This document shows positions 35,574 through 43,811 of a DNA stretch of 64,000 nucleotides, in pieces. The DNA comes from Gemmataceae bacterium (GTDB lineage Bacteria > Planctomycetota > Planctomycetia > Gemmatales > Gemmataceae): NCBI GenBank assembly GCA_022842245.1, contig JALHPZ010000006.1:1-64000 (forward strand). The letters are read 5' to 3'. The position numbers and the translations under genes are program-made. The notes under the pieces are model-generated. The model was not told the DNA's origin. It searched no databases and worked only from the letters and a program-made list of their open reading frames with translations. Position 1 is the stretch's first letter; the number at the start of each line of letters is the position of its first letter.

Positions 35574-36065
35574 ATGGCCGACAAACCCCAACCCTCGCCC
35601 GGCTACGTCGGGATGCTCGGGCTGACCTGCCTCTGCATGCTCGTCGGCATCGTCGCGATGGCGCTCGAGGCGAACGAGTACGACTGGGACCCGAAGCCGA
35701 AGGCGACGCAGACGATCGCGCTGCCCAAGGTGGTCGCCGCGCTCGACTCCGCCGACGCCACGTCCGCCGTCGCCGCCAAGGTGGAGCCGAAACCCGAAGC
35801 GAAGCCGGAACCGAAGCCGACCGACGTGGCGAAGACCGAACCGGCGAAGCCGGCACCGACCCCGGTCGTCGTTCCGGCCCCGACCGCGACGGCCAAGGTG
35901 GAACCGGCCCCGGCCCCGCCGGAAGCGAAGCCGCTCGGCCCGACGCCCTCGACCCTGACGTTGCCGTTCAACAAGGGGGCCAAGCCGGAACCGGCCCCGG
36001 AACCGAAGCCCGAGGAAAAGAAGCCGAGCGGCCCGACGCCGTCTCCGCTGCGCATCGGGCGTTAA
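35574..36065 (+). CDS. Single-TM protein with long Pro/Lys/Glu/Ala tail, operon gene 5
   Basis: 163 residues: MADKPQPSPG, one TM (YVGMLGLTCLCMLVGIVAMAL, about 11-31), then about 130 residues of low complexity dominated by Pro, Lys, Glu and Ala (EPKPEAKPEPKPTDVAKTEP) and ending PSPLRIGR. The tail resembles the rigid Pro-Glu/Pro-Lys spacer of TonB-like periplasm-spanning proteins, although no TonB C-terminal domain is present. GGAG lies ten bases upstream of the ATG. The acyltransferase gene follows after 19 bases and may be co-transcribed. Confidence 0.7.
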   Translation: MADKPQPSPGYVGMLGLTCLCMLVGIVAMALEANEYDWDPKPKATQTIALPKVVAALDSADATSAVAAKVEPKPEAKPEPKPTDVAKTEPAKPAPTPVVVPAPTATAKVEPAPAPPEAKPLGPTPSTLTLPFNKGAKPEPAPEPKPEEKKPSGPTPSPLRIGR

Positions 36066-36084
36066 CCCCGTTCCCCTTCTTTCC

Positions 36085-37230
36085 ATGCCTGCCGCGCGAC
36101 TCGCCTCGCTCGACGTGCTTCGCTTCGTCGCGATCGCGCTGGTCCTTGGCCGCCACTCGCTCTACCTCGCGAACTGGGAGATGACCCGGCTCTCTCCCGG
36201 CTGGCGCACGATTCTGGAACCGTGGTACAAAGCCGGTTGGATCGGCGTCGATCTCTTCTTCGTGCTGAGCGGGTTCCTCGTCGCCGGGCTGCTCTTCCGC
36301 GATTACCGCGAAACCGGTCGACTCGCCATCGGCCGCTTTCTCATCCGCCGCGCCTTCAAGATCTATCCCGGCTACTATCTGATGCTCGCGTTCACCGCGA
36401 TCGTCCTGGCATCGACCAGGCCGGGGCCGCTCCCGATCGGGCCGTTCGTGCGCGAGGCCCTCTTCATCCAGAATTACTGGCCGGCGGTGTGGGACCATAC
36501 CTGGTCGCTGGCCGTGGAAGAGCACTTCTACCTGTTGTTGCCTCTGGCTCTTCTCGCGATGCGGGCGGCGCGGCCGACGAAGGCCGATCCGTTCCGGCCC
36601 ATTCTCGCGCTCTACGCCTTCGCCCTGCTCGGCGCGCTCGTCGGCCGCGGCATCCTCGCGTGGCAACTGCCCAGCCCCCGCCACTACCTCCACATGACCT
36701 TCATGCTGCCGACGCACCTGAGGATCGAATCTCTCCTGCTCGGTGCCGTGCTCGCCTACGCCTACCACTTCCACCGCGACCGCTGGGACCGCGCCGTCGC
36801 CGGCCGCGCGGGCGCGCTCATTGCCGGCGGCATCCTGCTGCTCCTGCCCGCGTTCGTCTTCAAGCTCGACACCCACGCGATGATGTACACGGCCGGGTTC
36901 TCGGTGATGTCGTTCGGCGCGGCGATGCTGCTCGCCGGCACGCTGACCGCCGGCGTGCCGGACAACCGCGCCGTGCGCGTGATTGCCTTCATCGGCCGAC
37001 ACTCCTACGCGATCTACCTCTGGCACATGGCCGTCGCCGCCTGGGGTATCCGCTGGCTCATGGAACTGACCGGTCCGATGCCGCTCGAAGGCCGTATCGT
37101 TGCCTACTTCGTATTGAGTCTCGGCGTCGGCATCGCGCTCAGTATCGCGGTCGAGCGGCCCTTCCTTTGGCTGCGCGACCGCTGGTTCCCGGATCGCGAC
37201 ACGGGGAATCGTCCGCTGCTGACTTCGTGA
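36085..37230 (+). CDS. Acyltransferase 3 family membrane protein (OafA/YrhL-like)
   Basis: 381 residues with about ten TM segments. Family markers include the N-terminal RLASLDVLRFVAIALVLGRHS, where the catalytic-region His lies in GRHS, then GWIGVDLFFVLSGFL, RRAFKIYPGYYLML, TWSLAVEEHFYLLLPL and the late IGRHSYAIYLWHM. These enzymes transfer acetyl or other acyl groups to surface glycans or lipids at the inner membrane. There is no SGNH domain. The acceptor is unknown. The gene ends 103 bases before palindromic copy 2. Confidence 0.92.
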   Translation: MPAARLASLDVLRFVAIALVLGRHSLYLANWEMTRLSPGWRTILEPWYKAGWIGVDLFFVLSGFLVAGLLFRDYRETGRLAIGRFLIRRAFKIYPGYYLMLAFTAIVLASTRPGPLPIGPFVREALFIQNYWPAVWDHTWSLAVEEHFYLLLPLALLAMRAARPTKADPFRPILALYAFALLGALVGRGILAWQLPSPRHYLHMTFMLPTHLRIESLLLGAVLAYAYHFHRDRWDRAVAGRAGALIAGGILLLLPAFVFKLDTHAMMYTAGFSVMSFGAAMLLAGTLTAGVPDNRAVRVIAFIGRHSYAIYLWHMAVAAWGIRWLMELTGPMPLEGRIVAYFVLSLGVGIALSIAVERPFLWLRDRWFPDRDTGNRPLLTS

Positions 37231-37332
37231 ACCGGAACGCCCGATTGCCGTAATCCAGTTTCGTCCTGAATCCAGAACAGTTGAAAACGCTCCTATACCG
37301 AAACCGACGAACCGAAGACGGTTGATGGTTTT

Positions 37333-37533
37333 GGCCCCGGATGGGGCCGTCGAGTCTAGCCACGGGTGGAGCGGAGCGGAACCCGTGGTCGACGAACGGG
37401 TCCAAACGGCCCCGGCAGGGGCCGAGGAACCCCGCGAGTACCGTCGCCCCGGCCGGGGCGAGAAAATGCAACATCGCGACCACGGGTTCCGCTCCGCTCC
37501 ACCCGTGGCTACAGCCCGTTGCCCCGCCGGGGC
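37333..37533. repeat. Large palindromic element, copy 2
   Basis: 201 bp with the same order of six hairpins as copy 1. The outer gcccc/ggggc hairpins are at both ends, with the ccacgggtggagcg and acccgtgg arms inside and ggccccggcaggggcc and cgccccggccggggcg hairpins at the centre. It lies 103 bases after the acyltransferase stop and 20 bases before the stop of the convergent exported protein gene. Confidence 0.9.
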
Positions 37534-37552
37534 AAATACGCTGGTTCCCGGC

Positions 37553-38506
37553 TCACTCCGGCCGGCCGTAGCTCGCCGCGATGCGGCCCTTCCCCATCCC
37601 CACGTCGATCCACTTCTCATACCCCGGCACGCGGCACATCCGCACCGTGTAGTCCTCCCCCTGTCGCGCCTTCTCCAGCACGAGCATCGGCCCGCCCTCC
37701 CACGGCTGCATCTCGTCCGCCGTCGCCTCGCGCCATTTTCCGGTGATCCACTTCGACTCCGGATCGGTGCGGCCGAGCTTCCATGTGAAGGTGCCCCCCT
37801 TGGCGATGACGAGCGCCCCGGCTTCGTACTGCGCGTCGGTCGTGGTGACAACGACGCGGCCGCCCTCCTTCGCGCTGGTCTTGCTGCCCCGGTTCGTCGT
37901 GCGCAGCAAGTAGGTACCGTAGTAGTCTTCGAGCTTCGGATGTTTCCCGTAATTGGATTCGACCGCCGAGCCGATGTGGATGGAGTACATGCCATTGGGC
38001 AGATCCTTGTACTTGAAGGTGTCGTCGGCCGCGAAGTCCACGCCGCGCGCCTTGATGTGATCGCGGATGGCGTTCAGGTTCCGGTCGCGTTTGTCGCCGT
38101 CGGCGAACGGATCGCCGGAGCCGAAGAGCGACTTGGCGTAGGCGACGACTTCGGCCTTCGTCAGCGGTCCGCCGGCCGCGACGCCGGCGCCGGCTTTCGG
38201 CGGTGCGATGGTCGTACCCGGCTTTGGCGCGACCGGCTTGTCCTTCGCTTCCTTGTCGTCCTTCGGCGCACGCAAGTTCTCGGCCGCGTACGTCTTCTCG
38301 AACCCCTCCGGGAAGAAGCGGCTGGGCTTTTCACGCACGAGGTATTGCTTGCCGCCCTCATACGCCTTCACGATGGTGCCGCGTTCCCACTGGGGCGGGG
38401 TGGAACCGCCGACCTTGTACTCGACGGCGTCGCCAGGCTTGAAGTTCTGGGCGTGCGCGGCGGCGGCGAACGCCAGCAACACGACGAGGGCGCGCAGGGC
38501 GGGCAT
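37553..38506 (-). CDS. Exported protein with N-terminal Tudor/agenet-like segment
   Basis: 317 residues. Signal peptide 1-19 (ALRALVVLLAFAAAAHAQ). Residues about 21-62 (FKPGDAVEYKVGG, QWERGTIVKAYEGGKQYLVRE) resemble agenet/Tudor-like small beta barrels seen in planctomycete secreted proteins; that is pattern memory, not a proven assignment. A Lys/Pro-rich linker follows, then a C-terminal beta-rich region with YYGTYLLRTTNRG, VVVTTTDAQYEAGALVI and PMLVLEKARQGEDYTVRMC. No catalytic motif is visible. The role is unknown. Confidence 0.65.
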   Translation of the reverse strand: MPALRALVVLLAFAAAAHAQNFKPGDAVEYKVGGSTPPQWERGTIVKAYEGGKQYLVREKPSRFFPEGFEKTYAAENLRAPKDDKEAKDKPVAPKPGTTIAPPKAGAGVAAGGPLTKAEVVAYAKSLFGSGDPFADGDKRDRNLNAIRDHIKARGVDFAADDTFKYKDLPNGMYSIHIGSAVESNYGKHPKLEDYYGTYLLRTTNRGSKTSAKEGGRVVVTTTDAQYEAGALVIAKGGTFTWKLGRTDPESKWITGKWREATADEMQPWEGGPMLVLEKARQGEDYTVRMCRVPGYEKWIDVGMGKGRIAASYGRPE

Positions 38507-38592
38507 GGGCGAACTCCGGAGGGGATCGCGCCAGTCTACCGCGCGGGACCGGGCCGGGGTGCGTCAAATTTGTTGGTGGGACATTTGTCGAC

Positions 38593-38840
38593 TCCGCCGG
38601 CCCTCTTCAGGCCGAAGGCCTGCGAGTGCGTAGCCCAGGGCGAGCCGTCTTCGGCGACGCCCTGGGTCGCCGCCGATCCAACCCGCAGTCCAACGGACTG
38701 CGACAAACCGCGAACCCGCCAGCGTCCTGTCTCAGCCCTTCGGGCTGATGGTTGTCCTCACCCGTTACCCAGGGCGTCGTCGCAGAGCCTCCTCGCCTTG
38801 GGCTAAGCACTCCCAGGCCTTCGGCCTGAAGACCGGCGGA
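38593..38840. repeat. Long imperfect palindrome of a second family
   Basis: About 248 bp. The left arm (tccgcc...aggccgaaggcct..agcccagggcg) and right arm (cgccttgggct..aggccttcggcct..ggcgga) are complementary over about 45 bases with small gaps. Inside are further hairpins cagtccaacggactg and agcccttcgggct, and paired cgccctgggt/acccagggcg. The design is the same as the 201-204-bp family but the sequence differs. It lies between divergently transcribed genes (38506 and 38982). Confidence 0.8.
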
Positions 38841-38981
38841 CTGAACAAGTTTGCAACCAACTTCCGTGACGCTGACCCGGGCCGGGCCAAGAACCGGTTT
38901 CGGCTTGCGGTGGCCGGGGCGCGCTGTCATTCTGTAGAATGACGGAACAACCCCCGCGATCACCCTCCCGGAGCCGCCGCC

Positions 38982-40214
38982 ATGAACCGCCGCGCGGCCG
39001 TACTTGCATTGCTTTTCAGTGCGTTCCCGCTGACCGCACGCGCCGAAACCGATCCGAACCCCGCCCGGCTCGCCCCCACAGCCGAGCAGGCGGAGCGCGC
39101 CAAGGAACTCGTCGGCAAGCTCGGCGACCCGGTCTTCCGCGTGCGCGACGATGCGACCCGCGAACTGCGCAAGCTCGGCCGCGCCGCCCTACCCGCCCTC
39201 GACGCCACGCTGCAATCGACCGCCGACCCCGAAGTCCGCAACCGCTGCGAAACGCTGATGCCCGCCATCGAGGAGGCGGACCTCAAGGCACGCCTCGAAT
39301 GCTTCCTCGCCGACACTGGCCGCAAATTCGAACACAAGCTGCGCTTCTGGCCGGAGTTCTCGAAGGTCACGGGCGATTCGACCGGCGCACGCGAGCTGTT
39401 CGCCGATATCCTCCGCTCGAAGGTGAATCGGGAACTGGTCTTGAGCCTGGACGAATCGAAGGCGGAACTGGAGAAGGCCGTCCTCGCCCGCCGCATGGTC
39501 CTCTACAACTCGATCTACCGCTCGGTGAACGGCGTTCGAACGCCCCCGCGGCCGGCCGATGTCTTCGCGCTCCTGTTCGTCGAATCGCGCGTGACCGTCA
39601 CGAACCGCAACTACCAGTACGTCATCCAGAACCTGCTGAACCAGTCCCCGATTCGCGAGGCGCTCGCGGGCGACGCGGGCGAACCGGCTCGCCGCCTGCT
39701 GACCTACTGGATGGATTCCCGCACGCAATATCTCGACGTGTACCAGGCGATGCAGCTGGCGGGGAACCTGAACATCAAGGAAATCCCGGTGGGCAAGTAC
39801 GCCGAGAAGGTCTTGGAGAACGCGCAGTCGCCGACGCTCTACAAGATGTACGCGCTCACGACCTCCGCGCGAACGATGGGCAAGGACGCGCTGCCGATCC
39901 TCGCCAAGGGGATGGACGACAAGACCACGCACAACGTCACATGGTTCTTCAACGGCGAGCGAACCCAGCACGCCATCCAGATCCGCGACATCGCGCTCAC
40001 GATGTCCCTGTTGGTCACGGACCAGAAGATCGACGACTACGGCATCGAGCAACGCAACCGGACCACGGGGTTGAACATCTCCGAGGCGGCGAAGTTCAAC
40101 TACATGTACTACGCCTTCCCGAACGAGAAGGCGCGCGCGGCGGCGTTCGAGAAGTTCCGCGCGTGGGAAGCGAAGCAGAAGCCCGCCAAAGATCCGAAGG
40201 GCCCCGGCAAGTGA
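38982..40214 (+). CDS. Exported protein with HEAT-like N-terminal unit
   Basis: 410 residues. Signal peptide 1-21 (LALLFSAFPLTARA). Residues about 37-90 form a HEAT-like helical pair typical of planctomycete secreted proteins (ELVGKLGDPVFRVRDDATRELRKLG, ALPALDATLQSTADPEVRNRC). The remainder is helical without a recognised domain; it includes LLNQSPIREALAGDAGEPARR and KMYALTTSARTMGKDALPIL, suggesting further degenerate repeats. There are no TM segments or enzyme motifs. It lies 138 bases before palindromic copy 3. Confidence 0.65.
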   Translation: MNRRAAVLALLFSAFPLTARAETDPNPARLAPTAEQAERAKELVGKLGDPVFRVRDDATRELRKLGRAALPALDATLQSTADPEVRNRCETLMPAIEEADLKARLECFLADTGRKFEHKLRFWPEFSKVTGDSTGARELFADILRSKVNRELVLSLDESKAELEKAVLARRMVLYNSIYRSVNGVRTPPRPADVFALLFVESRVTVTNRNYQYVIQNLLNQSPIREALAGDAGEPARRLLTYWMDSRTQYLDVYQAMQLAGNLNIKEIPVGKYAEKVLENAQSPTLYKMYALTTSARTMGKDALPILAKGMDDKTTHNVTWFFNGERTQHAIQIRDIALTMSLLVTDQKIDDYGIEQRNRTTGLNISEAAKFNYMYYAFPNEKARAAAFEKFRAWEAKQKPAKDPKGPGK

Positions 40215-40351
40215 CCACCGCCGGCCGCGCCAGGGGCTGTCTCCTTGGCCTCGCCGCCGAGCGGCTGCACGCCCGCTCGCGGTTGTGATTCCCAAACGGT
40301 TCCAATCGACCGATCGCGATGCCCCGGAGTCGAACCGGAAACCCAGTCTTC

Positions 40352-40555
40352 GGCCCCGGATGGGGCCGACGAGTGTAGCCACGGGTGGAGCGAAGCGGAA
40401 CCCGTGGTACCCGTCCGAGTCCCGACGGCCCCGGCAGGGGCCGAGGAACCCCCGTCGCTTCCGTCGCCCCTGCCGGGGCGAACGAATGTGACTTCGCCAC
40501 CACGGGTTGCGCTGCGCTCCACCCGTGGCTACACCCCGCGGCCCCTGCCGGGGCC
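40352..40555. repeat. Large palindromic element, copy 3
   Basis: 204 bp, the most regular copy: ggccccggatggggcc at the left end, ggcccctgccggggcc at the right end, cacgggtggagcg and acccgtgg arms inside, and ggccccggcaggggcc plus cgcccctgccggggcg at the centre. It lies 138 bases after one stop codon and 74 bases before the convergent YjbR-family stop. Confidence 0.9.
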
Positions 40556-40628
40556 AAGACGGCCGGCGGCTCGCCGTTCGTATCCGGTCTTCCGTCAGGA
40601 ATTCAGCAACTAGGAACGGTGGATCGTC

Positions 40629-40994
40629 TCACGTCACCTGCGCCGCGAGCGACTTCGGCGCCTGGAGCCGATAGGCCGCGAAGAGCAACTCCGTCGCCGC
40701 GTCCCAGTCGGCGCGCTTCAAATCCATCCGCAGCGTCACCCAGCCGCTCGGGCCGAGGTACGCCGGCACGAGGTACGCCACGGGATCGCGGAAGACGAGC
40801 TCCTGCTGGCGATCGAAGGTGGACTTGCAACACAGGCCGACGACGCCGTCGCCGTGGTGATTGTTCAGGAAATAGGCGAACGACTTCTTCCGAACCTTGA
40901 AGACGAAATGGTCGTGGTACGGCTCGACGACCGCCTCTGGCAGCGCGGCGGCGATCGCGGTCAGGCGCTTCAATCGCTGGGTTGTTTTCGTCAT
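40629..40994 (-). CDS. MmcQ/YjbR family protein
   Basis: 121 residues from the ATG at 40994. The N-terminal LKRLTAIAAALPEAVVEPYHDHFVFKVRKKSFAYF and the C-terminal YLGPSGWVTLRMDL..DWDAATELLFAAYRLQAPKSL match the MmcQ/YjbR fold, a small CyaY-like protein with double-psi-like sheet and proposed DNA binding. The function is not established. A 104-base palindromic pair separates it from the esterase gene upstream on the same strand. Confidence 0.85.
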   Translation of the reverse strand: MTKTTQRLKRLTAIAAALPEAVVEPYHDHFVFKVRKKSFAYFLNNHHGDGVVGLCCKSTFDRQQELVFRDPVAYLVPAYLGPSGWVTLRMDLKRADWDAATELLFAAYRLQAPKSLAAQVT

Positions 40995-40995
40995 C

Positions 40996-41099
40996 GTCGG
41001 GCACTCGCTCCGCGAGTGCCCCGCGGAGCTTGATCGAGTCGCAGACGGATTGTCCTTTCGACGTCGGTTCACGGGGCACTCGCGGAGCGAGTGCCCGAC
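40996..41099. repeat. Perfect 27-bp inverted repeat pair with internal palindromes
   Basis: Bases 40996-41022 and 41073-41099 are exact inverted copies. Each arm is itself a palindrome (ggcactcgctccgcgagtgcc). The element spans nearly the whole gap between the esterase stop and the YjbR start, beginning one base upstream of the YjbR ATG, so it occupies that gene's ribosome-binding region. Confidence 0.85.
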
Positions 41100-41101
41100 T
41101 C

Positions 41102-42019
41102 TTACTTCGCCGGCAGGTGCTTGTCGAACCAGTCCGCGATGGTCAGGATGTCCTTGTCCATGCCGGCCCAGCCGTGGTCGCCGCCCTTCTTCGTCACCAG
41201 CTCGCACGGCACGCCGTGCTCCTTCAGCTTCGCAATCATGAGTTCCGCCTGCTGGATCGGCACGAGCTTGTCGGCGTCGCCGTGGATGATGAGCGCGGGG
41301 GCCGAGTCCTTCGAGGCGTGGTAGACCGGCGAGATCTGCTTGCCGATCTCCAGTCGCCGCTCCTTGTCGCTGATCGGCTTGAAGCCCCCTTTCTCCTTGT
41401 TCGGCTCGTGGAAGTCGAACGGCGCCCAGAAGCCCTTGAGCGTGCCATCGCCGAGTTGCACCAAGCCTTCCTTCCCATAGTTCAGGAAGTCGGTGGGCGG
41501 GAAGAAGCAACCGACGGCGTTGGCTTTCGACGACACGGTTTCGAGCGGGTTCTTCGATTTCGGGTTGCCGGGCTTGAACGCGCAGCCCTGCATGAGCGAG
41601 AGGTGGCCGCCGGCGGAGCCGCCCATGATGGCGATGCGGTCGGGGTCGACGCCGTGCTTGGCGGCGTTCAGTCGGATGAAGCGGGTGGCGTTGTGCATGT
41701 CCTCGAGGACTTCGGGGATGGTGAACTTCGGCTGGCTGCCGTGGACGACGGCGAAGACCACATAGCCGCGTTTGAGCATCTCGTTGAAGAAGCCGAGGTT
41801 GATGGACGCCTTGGAGGAGAACCAGCCGCCGCTGACGGCGAAGATGACGGCGGCACCGTTCTTCTTCTCCTTGGGGGTGAAGATGTCCATGGTCAGCGCC
41901 GTGCCGAACTTGCGGGCGTAGATGACGTCTTCCTGGCGCGTGAAGGCGGGCGCCTGCGCCGGGAGCGGGGCGGCAATCGCGGCGGCGGCCGCGACGGCGA
42001 GGAGCGTGCGAAGCAGCAT
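41102..42019 (-). CDS. Exported alpha/beta-hydrolase (esterase/BD-FAE-like)
   Basis: 305 residues. Signal peptide about 1-22 (ending LPAQA). Hydrolase triad: Ser135 in MGGSAGGH, Asp250 in HGDADKLVP and His282 in GGDHGW. The oxyanion-hole motif is degenerate (VSGGWFSS in place of HGGGW). The arrangement fits secreted esterases of the bifunctional feruloyl/acetyl-xylan esterase or BD-FAE group common in planctomycetes, which deacylate plant or algal polysaccharides. The substrate is inferred, not shown. It is about 70 bases downstream of dnaA on the same strand. Confidence 0.85.
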   Translation of the reverse strand: MLLRTLLAVAAAAAIAAPLPAQAPAFTRQEDVIYARKFGTALTMDIFTPKEKKNGAAVIFAVSGGWFSSKASINLGFFNEMLKRGYVVFAVVHGSQPKFTIPEVLEDMHNATRFIRLNAAKHGVDPDRIAIMGGSAGGHLSLMQGCAFKPGNPKSKNPLETVSSKANAVGCFFPPTDFLNYGKEGLVQLGDGTLKGFWAPFDFHEPNKEKGGFKPISDKERRLEIGKQISPVYHASKDSAPALIIHGDADKLVPIQQAELMIAKLKEHGVPCELVTKKGGDHGWAGMDKDILTIADWFDKHLPAK

Positions 42020-42087
42020 GGCGGCATCCGGGAAAGGGCAACGAAGGAGTTGCGGAAGAGTCTATCGCGCAGTGTGGAGTCGGCGAA

Positions 42088-43551
42088 TCACTTCTGGAGT
42101 TCGCGTTCGATCCGGTCGAGGAGGTCGCGGGCGGGCCAGCGGCGGTCGCCGATGGCGAGGGGTTCGTTGTCGGCGAGCCAGGCGCGGACGCGTTTCTCGG
42201 CGGCGACGGCGGTGCTGTGCTGGCGGACGCCGAAGTACTTGGCGATCTCGCCATAGGTGGCGGCGGTGTGCTTGCGGGCGAGGTAGATCGCGAGCATGCG
42301 CGGATGGCTGACCTGCCACGAGCGGGACTTGGATTGCAGTTGACCGGACGAAAGACGGAGCACGGCGCAGACGGCGGCGTCCACGTCGGCGACGGCGATG
42401 GCGCGGACGGTGTGGCGGAGCAGGTCGCCGAGCGCCTCGCGGGCGGCGGCGACCGTGACGGCCTGACCATGCACCTTCGCGAAGTGCCGCACGCCGTGGA
42501 CCGCCCCCTCCAGCTCGCGCACGTTCCCCTTCAGGTTCCGCGCCAGGTACTTCAGCACGTCGTCGCCGATCGGCGGCTGCGCACCGGCCGACTTGCGGCG
42601 CAGGATGTCCAGCCGGGTTTCGTCGTCCGGCGGGAGCAGCCCCCACGCGCCGCCCGCGAGCAGCCGGTCCACGAGTTCGGGGAGAAACTCCTCGGCCATG
42701 CGGGGGTGACAGTCGGATGTCACCACGACCTGCCGACCGTCGGTCACGAGCGCGTCGAGCGTGTAGAGGAACTCCTCCATCGAGCCGCGCTTGTTCGCGA
42801 GGAAGTGCAGGTCGTCGAAGAGCAGCGCGGAGCACTCGCGGAAGTGTCGGCGGAACGGCCCCATCTTGTTGAAGCGCGTCCCCTGCACGAAGCGGTGGGT
42901 GAACTCCTCGGCGGTGACGAAGACCGGCCGCGTGCTCAACGTCTGCTTGCGCCAGACGGAGTGGATGGCTTCCAACAGGTGCGTCTTGCCGGTGCCGACG
43001 GGGCCGTGCAGCACGAGCGGATTCGGCCCCAGGCCCGGCTCCTCGGCGGCGGCGAGCGCCGCGGCCCACGCCACGCGGTTCGACGGCCCCACCGCAAACT
43101 CCGCGAACGTCTTCCACTTCCGCGATTGCTTTGCGATCGCGTCGCGCTCGGCCTGCTGGAGCTTCTTGATCGCCTTCGGCGGCAACGGCACCGCCGGCTC
43201 GCCGAAGAGGTTCAACTGCGGCGTCGCCGGCGCCAGCGCGGCGGATGTGGTTGGCGGCAGTGCCGCCGCCTCCGGTTCCCCGAAGGCCGCGTCGACCGCG
43301 AAGCGCACCGGCCGTTCGCCGATCGCCTCTGCCACCGATTCCCGAATCGTCGGGCCGAATTTCTCCGCCGCCCAATCCCGGAACTGCGAATTGCGTGCCA
43401 CGAAGATCACTTCGCCCGCTTCGATCTGAAACCGGGAATTCTCGGCGAACCAGAGTTGGTAGCGGGACGAGCCGATCCGCGCCGTCAATGCCGCCACAAT
43501 CCGCACAATCGCGTCATCCGTGCCGGCAATGGGGGGACGCACGAACGACAC
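42088..43551 (-). CDS. dnaA: Chromosomal replication initiator DnaA, divergent
   Basis: 487 residues from a GTG. Domain I is recognisable (ARIGSSRYQLWFAENSRFQI), then a variable domain II. AAA+ domain III has Walker A GPVGTGKT (about 183-190), Walker B LLFDDLHF, sensor VVVTSDCHP and box VII LVDRLLAGGAWGLLPPDDETRLDILRRK-like. Domain IV is the DnaA-box helix-turn-helix: MLAIYLARKHTAATYGEIA, then GVRQHSTAVAAEKRV where most DnaA proteins have RDHTT. This Asp-to-Gln change lies in the base-contacting motif. I find no dnaN, gyrB or TTATCCACA cluster nearby, so it may be a secondary DnaA or the origin lies elsewhere. Confidence 0.85.
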   Translation of the reverse strand: MSFVRPPIAGTDDAIVRIVAALTARIGSSRYQLWFAENSRFQIEAGEVIFVARNSQFRDWAAEKFGPTIRESVAEAIGERPVRFAVDAAFGEPEAAALPPTTSAALAPATPQLNLFGEPAVPLPPKAIKKLQQAERDAIAKQSRKWKTFAEFAVGPSNRVAWAAALAAAEEPGLGPNPLVLHGPVGTGKTHLLEAIHSVWRKQTLSTRPVFVTAEEFTHRFVQGTRFNKMGPFRRHFRECSALLFDDLHFLANKRGSMEEFLYTLDALVTDGRQVVVTSDCHPRMAEEFLPELVDRLLAGGAWGLLPPDDETRLDILRRKSAGAQPPIGDDVLKYLARNLKGNVRELEGAVHGVRHFAKVHGQAVTVAAAREALGDLLRHTVRAIAVADVDAAVCAVLRLSSGQLQSKSRSWQVSHPRMLAIYLARKHTAATYGEIAKYFGVRQHSTAVAAEKRVRAWLADNEPLAIGDRRWPARDLLDRIERELQK

Positions 43552-43811
43552 GTTCGATTCTCACGCTGCTGAACACGGTGCGGTGCGGACTCCGTCCGAT
43601 CTGTCATCGTCATGATGGGAGGTTGGACCTCGAATCCAACCGGCGGGATGGACCGAGACGGGGTTAATCTAACTTGAGAGAAAGGCGTAGGCGATGCAAT
43701 TCTTTCAAAAGGAGAAACCCGGAGAACCCCTCCGCGCGGAATGCGCGAGCGCATCGGCGCATCCAGCGCAACCGTCAAAGTCCCGCGCAACTTGAACAAA
43801 TCCGCGCGGAA
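43552..43811. other. Intergenic region upstream of dnaA
   Basis: 260 bases on the upstream side of dnaA. It has moderately AT-rich parts (43660-43720, 43790-43815) but no TTATCCACA-like repeats or obvious AT-rich unwinding element, so I do not call an origin. Promoters for dnaA must lie here. Confidence 0.4.

Noticed and set aside
43552..43811. Possible replication origin upstream of dnaA
   Set aside because: No TTATCCACA-like boxes, no AT-rich 13-mer array and no dnaN beside it.
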